A stretch of DNA of 7,995 bases from Calditrichia bacterium (GCA_030430345.1 JAUIFT010000079.1:1-7995); one strand, 5' to 3'; positions 1-6,261 are shown, counted from the stretch's first letter. Notes: generated by a model from the letters alone, not told the origin. Program-made: numbers and translations.

Positions 1-808
1 CGATACCAGCGTCGCCATGTTTTTGACCATCACGGTCAAAATCGATATCGGAAATAATTCCCAGGATGTACTTATTGTATGTTTCATAATAATACCAGGC
101 ATCTTCATAAGTGGTACAGAGGAGAATTTTCGGACGGGCCCGCATGCGCAGGTAGCGGTCCGACAGGTTGATACCTTCTGAAATCAAGCGGCGCGACTGA
201 TTAAATATCTCCGTATAAATCAACGGCAAATAAGAGGAATAAAAACGCACACTGTCTTCGATGAGGATGACCACCTGCACCCCGACATTTTTGGTATCAT
301 ACTCCACATTCACACTATCTTCAAGATGCTTGATAATGCCAATAAGAATCCGAAAATCTCCCTGCCAGATAAACACCCGGTGAAACAAAGAAGCGATTTC
401 CCGGGACAATAGCTCCGATGTTTGGCGGTTATCGTACGTTAACAAAACGATGGGAATATCGAGGTCGGAGTTCCGCACCATTTTGGCAAATTTGGAAACT
501 TCCATATCATCAATATGCGGGGTGGTGATAATCAGGTCGAATCGTTTTTCTTCCTTGGCCAGTTCCAGCGCTTCAAATCCGCTGGAAACCCGGGTTAACT
601 CCGGGGCATGACTAAGATTGAGGCCGCGGTATTCTTCCCGAATCAATTCGTAGAGACGGCCATCTTCTTCAAACAGGTATAAGTCGTACAAACTGGAAAC
701 CAGTAAGATATTGCGGATGCGGAATTTCATCAGGTTTTGAAATCCCTGGAACATTTTCCCGTAACCGGAGCTGGTCCAGAGAGAGCTGGGCATTTGAATG
801 GTTTCCAT
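1..808 (-). CDS. Tandem receiver-like N-terminus of a probable PEP synthase/pyruvate phosphate dikinase-like protein (3' part outside window)
   Basis: The minus strand is open from ATG at 808 to the window edge: 269 codons without a stop, no C-terminus visible. Two CheY-like alpha/beta folds can be read. The first (about residues 32-140) has strand 1 as RNILLVSS and strand 3 as FDLIITT, so the acidic pair is replaced by Ser-Ser and the phospho-acceptor Asp by Thr. The second (about 177-269) has VVILIEDS, with Glu184-Asp185 as acidic pair, and GIISDIDF, with Asp254 at the phospho-acceptor position. From memory, this double-receiver start, including the FIWQGD and RFYSSYLPLIYTE stretches, precedes the ATP-grasp and PEP/pyruvate-binding domains of large PEP-synthase/PPDK-like proteins; that catalytic part is not visible here. 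The start is uncertain: ATG 808 has GAGG only 3 nt upstream, and in-frame ATGs exist at 817 (no ribosome site) and 793. A heptamer array lies in its leader. Confidence 0.65.
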   Translation of the reverse strand, partial: METIQMPSSLWTSSGYGKMFQGFQNLMKFRIRNILLVSSLYDLYLFEEDGRLYELIREEYRGLNLSHAPELTRVSSGFEALELAKEEKRFDLIITTPHIDDMEVSKFAKMVRNSDLDIPIVLLTYDNRQTSELLSREIASLFHRVFIWQGDFRILIGIIKHLEDSVNVEYDTKNVGVQVVILIEDSVRFYSSYLPLIYTEIFNQSRRLISEGINLSDRYLRMRARPKILLCTTYEDAWYYYETYNKYILGIISDIDFDRDGQKHGDAGI

Positions 809-826
809 AGGCCTCATTGGGTTGGA

Positions 827-854
827 AGTTCAGCGTTCAAAGTTCAGTGTTCAA
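827..854. repeat. 14-bp tandem repeat, two copies (four AGTTCAG-type heptamers)
   Basis: The unit AGTTCAGYGTTCAA occurs at 827-840 and 841-854 and differs only by C/T at its eighth base. Each unit is two diverged heptamers, and a further partial heptamer (AGTTTTT) follows. It lies 19 nt upstream of the ATG at 808, so it would be in the 5' leader of the minus-strand gene. It belongs to the same family as the arrays at 1515-1535 and 1820-1847. No function is visible. The rest of the 809-966 gap is AT-rich and shows no gene. Confidence 0.85.
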
Positions 855-966
855 AGTTTTTCAAAATGTAAGCTTCGCACCGAACCGGCAGTTAGTTTCT
901 AAATAATAAAATTTCCGGAAAAACGCAATAACAGTTACATGCCTAAATATTAATAATCATTGGCAA

Positions 967-1455
967 TTATTTTTTGCCGCGGGAATAGATTCGAACCGTT
1001 TTTCCAGCAAAGGTGCTATCCCGTTCGTAGCGCATCCCAATTTTTTCCGCCACTCGCCAGGAGGCGATATTCTCCGGCTCTATAATTGAAATCAGGTAGG
1101 GTAATTTCAGGCGGAAGAACGCAAAGTCCCGGACAATCTCCGCTGCTTCGGTGGCATATCCTTTTCCCCAGAAAGAAACGCCGAGACGATAGCCCAATTC
1201 CATAAACCGTTCGCCCTCAACCTTTTGCGGAATCAGGCCGCAGTATCCGAGCAATCGCTGATCTTTGCGTCTTTCCACTGCCCAAATACCAAAATCACAG
1301 GCCTGGTACGTCTCCAGGCATTTTTCGATAAACTGGCGGGTTTCTTCCCGGGACTTTGTCCCGCTCAGCGAAAAACGCATCACTACCGGGTCGCCGAGAA
1401 TTTTGGCAAAATCATCCAGGTCGGCATAGTGGAATTGGCGAATGTGCAAACGCAA
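967..1455 (-). CDS. GNAT family N-acetyltransferase, RimJ/RimL type
   Basis: A 162-residue reading gives a single GNAT domain, the usual size for RimJ/RimL-like enzymes that move an acetyl group from acetyl-CoA to an amine such as a protein N-terminus or a small molecule. The N-terminal LRLHIRQFHYADLDDFAKIL is the typical first strand and helix. The acetyl-CoA pyrophosphate-binding loop is GVSFWGKGYATEAAE (about 92-106), and EPENIASWRVAEKIGM (about 126-141) is the conserved helix region with Asn129 and Ser132. The substrate cannot be told. The start is a problem: TTG at 1455 has no ribosome site and leaves the first strand short. The frame stays open upstream to a stop at 1525-1527, adding ...IVAKT before LRLHIRQF, with no ATG. 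Candidates are ATT at 1470 or TTG at 1455. A heptamer array (1477-1504) sits directly upstream, and a strong Shine-Dalgarno sequence lies beyond it. The gene may have lost or altered its start. Confidence 0.85.
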   Translation of the reverse strand: MRLHIRQFHYADLDDFAKILGDPVVMRFSLSGTKSREETRQFIEKCLETYQACDFGIWAVERRKDQRLLGYCGLIPQKVEGERFMELGYRLGVSFWGKGYATEAAEIVRDFAFFRLKLPYLISIIEPENIASWRVAEKIGMRYERDSTFAGKTVRIYSRGKK

Positions 1456-1476
1456 CGTTTTCGCGACAATGACGAT

Positions 1477-1504
1477 GGATTTTGGATTTCGGATTTCGGA
1501 TAGC
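1477..1504. repeat. GGATTTC heptamer array, four units
   Basis: The units are GGATTTT (1477-1483), GGATTTC (1484-1490), GGATTTC (1491-1497) and the diverged GGATAGC (1498-1504). It borders the 5' end of the acetyltransferase gene on the minus strand. In the acetyltransferase frame it stays open and would read IRNPKS-like peptide, which I recall as typical of translated copies of this repeat family in other genomes. It is unrelated in sequence to the AGTTCAG family next to it but has the same 7-bp period. Confidence 0.8.
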
Positions 1505-1510
1505 TCCTTT
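1504..1510 (-). promoter_or_regulatory. Orphan Shine-Dalgarno sequence AAAGGAG upstream of the acetyltransferase
   Basis: On the minus strand 1510-1504 reads AAAGGAG, a near-perfect anti-16S match. No ATG, GTG or TTG in the acetyltransferase frame follows at normal spacing; the heptamer array begins directly after it. It lies 48 nt from the TTG at 1455. It may be the original ribosome binding site, separated from its start codon by repeat insertion, or it may be chance. Confidence 0.35.
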
Positions 1511-1514
1511 GTGG

Positions 1515-1535
1515 AGTTCAGAGTTCAGAGTTCAG
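1515..1535. repeat. AGTTCAG heptamer array, three perfect units
   Basis: Three identical AGTTCAG units occur at 1515-1521, 1522-1528 and 1529-1535. The flank GTGG just before the array resembles the GTGGA edge of the inverted array at 1820-1847. It is 11 nt from the GGATTTC array. Confidence 0.88.
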
Positions 1536-1620
1536 AAAATGTATTCAGTGGATATTTTAAATACCAGCTTTTCTTTAGAAGTTCATGGTTGGAATACACA
1601 ACTTTCGCGTATCAATTTCC

Positions 1621-1649
1621 ATTCATCCTGAGCTTATCGAAGGGTGAAT
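1621..1649. repeat. REP-like palindrome of the CATCCTGAGC...TCGAAGG type
   Basis: ATTCATCCT (1621-1629) pairs with AGGGTGAAT (1641-1649) as a 9-bp stem with one G-T pair, around an 11-nt loop GAGCTTATCGA. From memory, the core (CATCCTGAGC, then TCGAAGG) matches a palindrome scattered through the intergenic regions of many unrelated bacterial genomes. Its function is unknown. There is no T-run after it and no gene ends next to it, so it is not called a terminator. Confidence 0.7.
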
Positions 1650-1699
1650 AGATAATCGGGATTAAAGATTCACTGTCTATTCTTAAGAATTTTGAACTT

Positions 1700-1745
1700 C
1701 ATTGCCTAATGCAGCCGCAAAATGATGCGGCAGGATCAGGCAATG
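1700..1745. repeat. 46-nt imperfect palindrome, two-part hairpin
   Basis: The outer stem is CATTGCCT (1700-1707) with AGGCAATG (1738-1745), 8 perfect pairs. The inner stem is GCCGCA (1714-1719) with TGCGGC (1726-1731), 6 perfect pairs, closing a 6-nt loop. A symmetric 6-by-6 internal loop separates them. The layout recalls enterobacterial REP/BIME units (an outer TGCC/GGCA stem with a second inner stem), though the sequence differs. A small hairpin ACGCC-TTT-GGCGT (1753-1765) follows 7 nt later. The 10-mer TTTGAACTTC directly precedes it (1691-1700) and recurs at 1842-1851. Confidence 0.7.
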
Positions 1746-1819
1746 GCCTGTAACGCCTTTGGCGTATGTTCTTTGCGCTAACTGTGTTTTCTTGCAGCCA
1801 AACCTGCGGGTGCCATCAA

Positions 1820-1847
1820 CTCTGAACTCTGAACCCTGAACTTTGAA
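1820..1847. repeat. AGTTCAG-family heptamer array, inverted, four units
   Basis: On the plus strand the units are CTCTGAA (1820), CTCTGAA (1827), CCCTGAA (1834) and CTTTGAA (1841). Read on the minus strand they are TTCAAAG, TTCAGGG, TTCAGAG and TTCAGAG, the same family as the arrays at 827 and 1515 but in opposite orientation to them. The array lies 34 nt upstream of the ygiQ -35 element, outside the core promoter. Confidence 0.85.
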
Positions 1848-1880
1848 CTTCCACCAGTAACTTCTGAACATCCTTTTACC

Positions 1881-1909
1881 TTGTATTCCCATGCGATTTT
1901 TACTATGAT
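1881..1909 (+). promoter_or_regulatory. Probable sigma70-type promoter of ygiQ
   Basis: A -35 element TTGTAT (1881-1886) and a -10 element TATGAT (1904-1909) are separated by exactly 17 nt, matching 4 of 6 and 5 of 6 consensus bases. Transcription would start near 1916, giving a leader of about 23 nt to the ATG at 1939 and including AGGA at 1930-1933. This favours ATG 1939 over the GTG at 1918. Confidence 0.55.
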
Positions 1910-1938
1910 TATAGTCCGTGCAGAATAGCAGGAAAAAA

Positions 1939-3867
1939 ATGAAGAATACGACATCAACATATAAAATCACAGATTGGCTGCCGACCACCCGCAAGGAAGT
2001 ATTGCAACGCGGTTGGGATGAGCTGGATGTGATCCTCATTTCCGGGGATGCCTACGTTGATCATCCCGCTTTTGGGCATGCAGTGATTGCCCGCCTGATT
2101 GAGGCGCATGGCTTTAAGATCGCCGTAGTGCCGCAACCGAACTGGCAGGACGATTTGCGGGATTTTAAGAAACTCGGCAAACCGCGCTACTTCTTCGGGA
2201 TTAGTTCCGGTTGTATGGATCCGATGGTCAACCATTATACCGCCAGCAAGCGGCGCCGTTCGACTGATGCGTACTCTCCCGACGGCAAAGCCGGCTTCCG
2301 TCCGGATTATGCCACCACGGTTTACAGTCGTATTCTCAAAAAACTTTATCCGGATGTGCCGGTAATGATCGGCGGCATCGAGGCTTCTCTCCGGCGGGTC
2401 ACCCACTACGATTACTGGTCCAACAAACTAATGCCCTCGATTTTGGTCGATAGTCAGGCCGACTTACTCATCTACGGTATGGGCGAACAGCCGCTGGTGC
2501 AGATGCTCAAATTGCTGGCGCGCGGCGTCCCTTTTTCTTCACTGCGCACTCTGCCGCAAACCGCCTATGTGCTCGGGAAAGCGGAAAAATTACCGAAAAA
2601 CAAAAACTGGGAAGATTTTCAACTTTCTTCCCATGAGGCCTGCCTGAAAGACAAAAAGACCTTTGCTGCGAATTTTAAACATATCGAGCAGGAATCGAAC
2701 AAACAGAAAAACGGTCAGCGCTTGCTGCAGGATGTCGGGGATCAGCGCGTGGTCATCAATCCGCCCTTTCAGACGATGTCGGAGAAAGAGATCGACGCCT
2801 CTTTCGACCTGCCCTACACCCGCCTGCCCCATCCGAAGTATAAAAAGCGCGGACCGATTCCCGCCTTCGAGATGATCAAATTTTCGGTAAATATGCATCG
2901 CGGCTGTTTTGGCGGCTGCAGCTTTTGCACCATCTCCGCGCACCAGGGGAAAATGATCGCCAGCCGTTCGAAAGCCTCGATTATGAAAGAAGTGCAGCAG
3001 ATTACCGAAATGCCCGGTTTTAAAGGATACATCAGCGACCTTGGCGGCCCTTCCGCCAATATGTATCGCATGAAAGGGAAAGATCAGTCGATCTGCGACC
3101 GTTGCGTCAGCCCCTCCTGTATTCATCCGACCATCTGCCACAATCTCGATACCGATCATCAGCCGCTGGTGGATATTTACAAAAGCGTCGCGGAACACCC
3201 GGACATCAAGAAAGCGTTTGTCTCCAGCGGTATTCGCTACGACATGCTGGTGCGCAAAGATGAAAAAGATCGTAAAACCGACGGCGCGGACGAATACATC
3301 GAGCAGCTGGTAACGCACCACGTTTCCGGTCGTCTGAAAGTGGCCCCGGAGCATACCGCCGACGCCACATTGAAAATGATGCGCAAGCCGTCCTTCAAAT
3401 ATTTCTACGATTTCAAAGAGAAGTTTGATGAAGTCAACGAAAAGAAAGGCTTGAATCAGCAGATCATTCCTTACTTCATCTCCAGCCATCCCGGCTGCGA
3501 AGTGGGTGATATGGCCGAGCTGGCCACGGAAACCAAAGATCTCGGTTTCCGCCTGGAACAGGTGCAGGATTTCACCCCAACCCCGATGACCGTCGCTACC
3601 GTCATCTACTACTCCGGCTACCATCCCTATACCCTCAAGCCGGTCTTTGCCGCAACGACGCCGAAAGCGAAAAAAGATCAGCATCAATTCTTCTTCTGGT
3701 ATAAAAAAGAGAATCGGGGAAAGATCAGCAAAACCCTGAAAATTATCGGCCGGGAAGAACTGGCGGAGAAGCTCCTGCGGCGTAATAAACATCTCCCTCC
3801 GAAAAAGACATTTCTCAACAAAACCAAAGTGGAAATGAAGAAAATAACCGACAAACATTTGAAATAA
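1939..3867 (+). CDS. ygiQ: YgiQ family radical SAM protein
   Basis: This is a 642-residue, apparently complete member of the YgiQ/UPF0313 radical SAM family, whose reaction is not known. The N-terminal part (about 1-300) has the family signatures WDELDVILISGDAYVDHP, RYFFGISSGCMDPMVNHYTA and IGGIEASLRRVTHYDYWS. The radical SAM core begins with C323-x3-C327-x2-C330 (GCFGGCSFC), which ligates the [4Fe-4S] cluster that cleaves S-adenosylmethionine. A family-typical second cysteine group follows (C386, C389, C394, C400, ending in CHNLDTDHQPL), then VSGRLKVAPEHT and IPYFISSHPG. The C-terminus is short and basic, below the roughly 740 residues I recall for the E. coli protein. ATG 1939 is preferred over an in-frame GTG at 1918 because AGGA lies 5 nt upstream and the promoter at 1881-1909 would start transcription at about 1916. 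It should be a cytoplasmic enzyme; no partner gene is evident. Confidence 0.95.
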   Translation: MKNTTSTYKITDWLPTTRKEVLQRGWDELDVILISGDAYVDHPAFGHAVIARLIEAHGFKIAVVPQPNWQDDLRDFKKLGKPRYFFGISSGCMDPMVNHYTASKRRRSTDAYSPDGKAGFRPDYATTVYSRILKKLYPDVPVMIGGIEASLRRVTHYDYWSNKLMPSILVDSQADLLIYGMGEQPLVQMLKLLARGVPFSSLRTLPQTAYVLGKAEKLPKNKNWEDFQLSSHEACLKDKKTFAANFKHIEQESNKQKNGQRLLQDVGDQRVVINPPFQTMSEKEIDASFDLPYTRLPHPKYKKRGPIPAFEMIKFSVNMHRGCFGGCSFCTISAHQGKMIASRSKASIMKEVQQITEMPGFKGYISDLGGPSANMYRMKGKDQSICDRCVSPSCIHPTICHNLDTDHQPLVDIYKSVAEHPDIKKAFVSSGIRYDMLVRKDEKDRKTDGADEYIEQLVTHHVSGRLKVAPEHTADATLKMMRKPSFKYFYDFKEKFDEVNEKKGLNQQIIPYFISSHPGCEVGDMAELATETKDLGFRLEQVQDFTPTPMTVATVIYYSGYHPYTLKPVFAATTPKAKKDQHQFFFWYKKENRGKISKTLKIIGREELAEKLLRRNKHLPPKKTFLNKTKVEMKKITDKHLK

Positions 3868-4009
3868 AAAATACCATCTTTTCCATTTCGTTTTTATATT
3901 CCCCAGCTAACTTTTTTCTGAAAATTCCGGATGACGCCTCCTGCGAGAAACGGCAAATAGCCGCCTCGAAAACCCTGCTGCGTATCCGAAAATTCAGTGA
4001 ACTGGCAGC

Positions 4010-4035
4010 ACCGTATAAGTCAACCGTATAAGTCA
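4010..4035. repeat. Perfect 13-bp tandem duplication upstream of tex
   Basis: ACCGTATAAGTCA occurs twice head to tail at 4010-4022 and 4023-4035, identical in all bases, 39 nt before the tex ATG. It could be a paired binding site or a recent slippage duplication. The rest of the 207-bp ygiQ-tex gap shows no gene, no strong promoter and no clear terminator. Confidence 0.85.
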
Positions 4036-4074
4036 AAGTTTTTGGGCAGCAACGTTAACAGAAGAGGGTTTCAT

Positions 4075-5415
4075 ATGACCGAAAGAGATTTTTTCCAGAT
4101 CATTGCCGAAGAATTAAATCTTCGTCCCATTCAGGTTACGAAAACCGTCGAACTCCTCGACGATGGCAATACCGTCCCGTTTATCGCCCGTTACCGGAAA
4201 GAGGTTACCGGCTCGCTCGATGAAGAACAAATTCGCGACGTAGAAGATCGCATCAAGTATCTGCGCATGCTGCAGGAACGGAAAGAAACGATTCTTAATT
4301 CGATCGAAGAGCAAGGCAAGTTAACACCTGAATTAGCGGAAAAAATCAAGGCAACCATGAAGATGCAGGAATTGGAGGATCTTTATTTGCCTTACAAACC
4401 GAAGAAGCGCACCCGGGCAACCATCGCGAAAGAAAAAGGGCTGGAGCCGCTGGCGGATAAAATGGCAGATCAGAATATCACCGATGGTGATCCGTTGGAG
4501 ATTGCCGCGCAATTTATCGATCCGGAAAAAGGCGTGGAGACCGCCGAAGAAGCACTGGCCGGTGCCCGCGACATTATCGCGGAAACCGTTTCCGATGATG
4601 CGGAAGTACGCAAAGCGATTCGTGAACGCACCCGCCGCACCGCTTTCGTAGTGAGCAAGGCAAAAGACCCGGAAGCGAAAAGTGATTATGAAATGTATTA
4701 TGACTACTCCGAGCCGGTGAACAAGATTCCCCCCCATCGCATCCTGGCGATCAATCGCGGCGAGCGGGAAAAAATCCTGAAAGTCTCCATTGAAGTGGAA
4801 GAAGAAGTAATGGTGGAAGAAATCACCACCCGCCATATTAAAAACAAAGATGGCATCTTCCGCAGGGAAATCGAAACGGCGATTGTCGATAGTTACAAAC
4901 GCCTGATTGCCCCCTCGATTGAGCGTGAGGTGCGCAATGATATGTCGGATATCGCCGACGATCATGCCATCAACATTTTTGCGACCAATCTGAAAAACCT
5001 CTTGATGCAACCTCCGGTCAAAGGGAAGATGATTATGGGGATCGACCCCGCTTACCGTACCGGTTGTAAAGTTGCCATTATTGATGATACCGGAAAATAT
5101 CTCGAAGGGAATACTATCTATCCCCATGCGCCCCAGAATCGCATCTTCGAAGCGAAAAGCACCCTGCGGGCGTTTATCGAGAAGTATGATGTTGAAATCG
5201 TGGCGATTGGCAATGGTACCGCCTCACGGGAAACGGATCCCTGGTTGCCGATCTGCTTGGAGAAATTAAGTCTGCAATGCCGGATAAAGATTTGGTTTAT
5301 ATTATTGTCAATGAAGCCGGCGCGTCTGTTTACTCCGCGTCAAAGGTGGCAAAATCGGAGTTTCCGGAACTGGATGCCAGTCAACGCGGCAACATCTCCA
5401 TTGCCCGCCGCCTGA
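4075..5415 (+). CDS. tex: Tex N-terminal reading frame (Tex_N and start of YqgF-like domain)
   Basis: As sequenced, translation from ATG 4075 gives 446 residues. The first 388 are genuine Tex, from MTERDFFQIIAEELNLRPIQV through the YqgF-like signature to GNGTASRETD. The remaining 58 or so (PWLPICLEK... to the TGA at 5413-5415) are out of frame and resemble nothing. The product would lack the helix-hairpin-helix and S1 domains, so RNA binding would probably be lost if the frameshift is real. Confidence 0.7.
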   Translation: MTERDFFQIIAEELNLRPIQVTKTVELLDDGNTVPFIARYRKEVTGSLDEEQIRDVEDRIKYLRMLQERKETILNSIEEQGKLTPELAEKIKATMKMQELEDLYLPYKPKKRTRATIAKEKGLEPLADKMADQNITDGDPLEIAAQFIDPEKGVETAEEALAGARDIIAETVSDDAEVRKAIRERTRRTAFVVSKAKDPEAKSDYEMYYDYSEPVNKIPPHRILAINRGEREKILKVSIEVEEEVMVEEITTRHIKNKDGIFRREIETAIVDSYKRLIAPSIEREVRNDMSDIADDHAINIFATNLKNLLMQPPVKGKMIMGIDPAYRTGCKVAIIDDTGKYLEGNTIYPHAPQNRIFEAKSTLRAFIEKYDVEIVAIGNGTASRETDPWLPICLEKLSLQCRIKIWFILLSMKPARLFTPRQRWQNRSFRNWMPVNAATSPLPAA

Positions 5416-6248
5416 TGGACCCGCTGGCGGAGCTGGTGAAGATCGATCCGAAACATATCGGTGTTGGCCTTTACCAGCATGATGTTAATCAGAAAAACCT
5501 CGATAGCGCACTGGGGAATGTGGTCGAATCCACAGTGAACTCCGTCGGCGTCGAGTTAAATACCGCTTCTGCCAGTCTGTTAAAATATGTATCCGGACTG
5601 ACCAGCCGTACCGCGGAGAATATTGTAAAATATCGTGATGAGCAAGGCAAGTTCCAGAGTCGCAGTGCTTTGAAAAAAGTGAGCGGAGTGGGTGAAATTG
5701 CCTTCCAGCAGGCGGCTGGATTCCTGCGCATTCCCGATGGCAAGAACATGCTCGACAACACTGGTATTCACCCGGAATCCTATGATGCCACGAAAAAGCT
5801 GCTCTCATTGTTTGATATGGATAAAGACAGCACCGCCTGGCGGCAGTTGCGCAAGCTGGTGCGGCAGGAACGGCGGGATCTGGCTGCGCTGGCAGAAGAC
5901 ATCGGCGTTGGGGAACCGACCCTGAACGATATTCTCGCCGACCTGGAAAAGCCGGGACGGGATCCGCGCGATGCCATGCCAAAGCCAATCTTCAAGAGTG
6001 ATGTCCTGAAAATCGAAGATTTGCGGGAAGGGATGCTGTTGAAAGGCACCGTCCGCAATGTCGTCGACTTCGGCGCTTTTGTTGATATCGGCGTCAAGCG
6101 GGACGGCCTGGTGCATGTCAGTGAAATGTCCGATAAGTTCGTGAAAAATCCGATGGATATCGTCGCCGTTGGCGATGTGGTCAGTGTCCGCGTCATCAAG
6201 GTCGACCTGGATCGTGGCCGGGTGCAGCTCTCGATGAAAGTGCAGTAG
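5277..6248 (+). CDS. tex: Tex C-terminal reading frame (end of YqgF-like region, HhH and S1 domains)
   Basis: The frame carries Tex sequence from about 5241 (LVADLLGEIKSAM); the first ATG in it is 5277, giving 323 residues. It includes YIIVNEAGASVYSAS, ISIARRLMDPLAELVKIDPKHIGVGLYQHDVNQ, the helix-hairpin-helix segment, LEKPGRDPR and the S1 domain, and ends straight after S1 without the basic tail that I recall in E. coli Tex. The only purine-rich ribosome site (GGAG at 5259-5262) is 14 nt before the ATG, too far to expect efficient independent translation. It overlaps the upstream frame by 139 nt. Confidence 0.7.
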   Translation: MPDKDLVYIIVNEAGASVYSASKVAKSEFPELDASQRGNISIARRLMDPLAELVKIDPKHIGVGLYQHDVNQKNLDSALGNVVESTVNSVGVELNTASASLLKYVSGLTSRTAENIVKYRDEQGKFQSRSALKKVSGVGEIAFQQAAGFLRIPDGKNMLDNTGIHPESYDATKKLLSLFDMDKDSTAWRQLRKLVRQERRDLAALAEDIGVGEPTLNDILADLEKPGRDPRDAMPKPIFKSDVLKIEDLREGMLLKGTVRNVVDFGAFVDIGVKRDGLVHVSEMSDKFVKNPMDIVAVGDVVSVRVIKVDLDRGRVQLSMKVQ

Positions 6249-6261
6249 AAGTAAAACTTTC

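Larger units (their letters stand above)
4075..6248 (+). pseudogene. tex: tex, RNA-binding transcription accessory protein, interrupted by a one-base frameshift
   Basis: Read as one gene, 4075-6248 encodes a normal-length Tex of 724 residues. The order is: N-terminal helical Tex domain (about 1-310); YqgF/RNase H-like domain starting MGIDPAYRTGCKVAIID (about 321); helix-hairpin-helix region NTASASLL...GFLRI (about 496-553); and C-terminal S1 RNA-binding domain GMLLKGTVRNVVDFGAFVDIG...VQLSMKV (about 652-723). Tex binds nucleic acid and influences gene expression; the name comes from its effect on Bordetella toxin expression. ATG 4075 has AGAGGG 6 nt upstream. Conserved sequence runs to AIGNGTASRETD in one frame and continues as LVADLLGEIK...YIIVNEAGASVYSAS in another. 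The switch lies in GATCCCTGG (5236-5244), and one missing base explains it. Both halves look well conserved, so a sequencing or assembly error or a very recent mutation is likelier than old decay. Confidence 0.8.

Noticed and set aside
900..928. Possible minus-strand promoter (TTGCGT, 17 nt, TATTTA) for the receiver-domain gene, with a 10-bp palindrome TTTCCGGAAA at 912-921 in the spacer
   Set aside because: Each hexamer matches only half the consensus; the better -10 (TATTAT) has a 14-nt spacer. The palindrome is short enough to be chance.
1477..1847. CRISPR array
   Set aside because: The repeats are 7-bp units in direct contact with no spacers and no cas genes nearby.
1683..2039. 118-codon minus-strand frame across the ygiQ upstream region
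   Set aside because: Its sequence is made from the hairpin and heptamer repeats and runs into the start of ygiQ; there is no protein-like pattern.
2590..3858. 422-codon open frame on the minus strand opposite ygiQ
   Set aside because: The plus strand carries unmistakable YgiQ with its cysteine motifs; the antisense translation has no recognisable domain. It is a codon-usage shadow.
3868..4074. Small gene or riboswitch in the ygiQ-tex gap
   Set aside because: Only very short frames are present, and the only hairpin (CGGC-AAATA-GCCG) has four pairs.
4333..5127. 264-codon open frame on the minus strand opposite tex
   Set aside because: It lies wholly inside conserved tex sequence, and the translation is His/Phe-rich with no recognisable motif.
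5236..5244. Programmed ribosomal frameshift in tex
   Set aside because: No slippery heptamer and no obvious downstream stem or upstream stimulatory Shine-Dalgarno is seen, and Tex is not known to be recoded.
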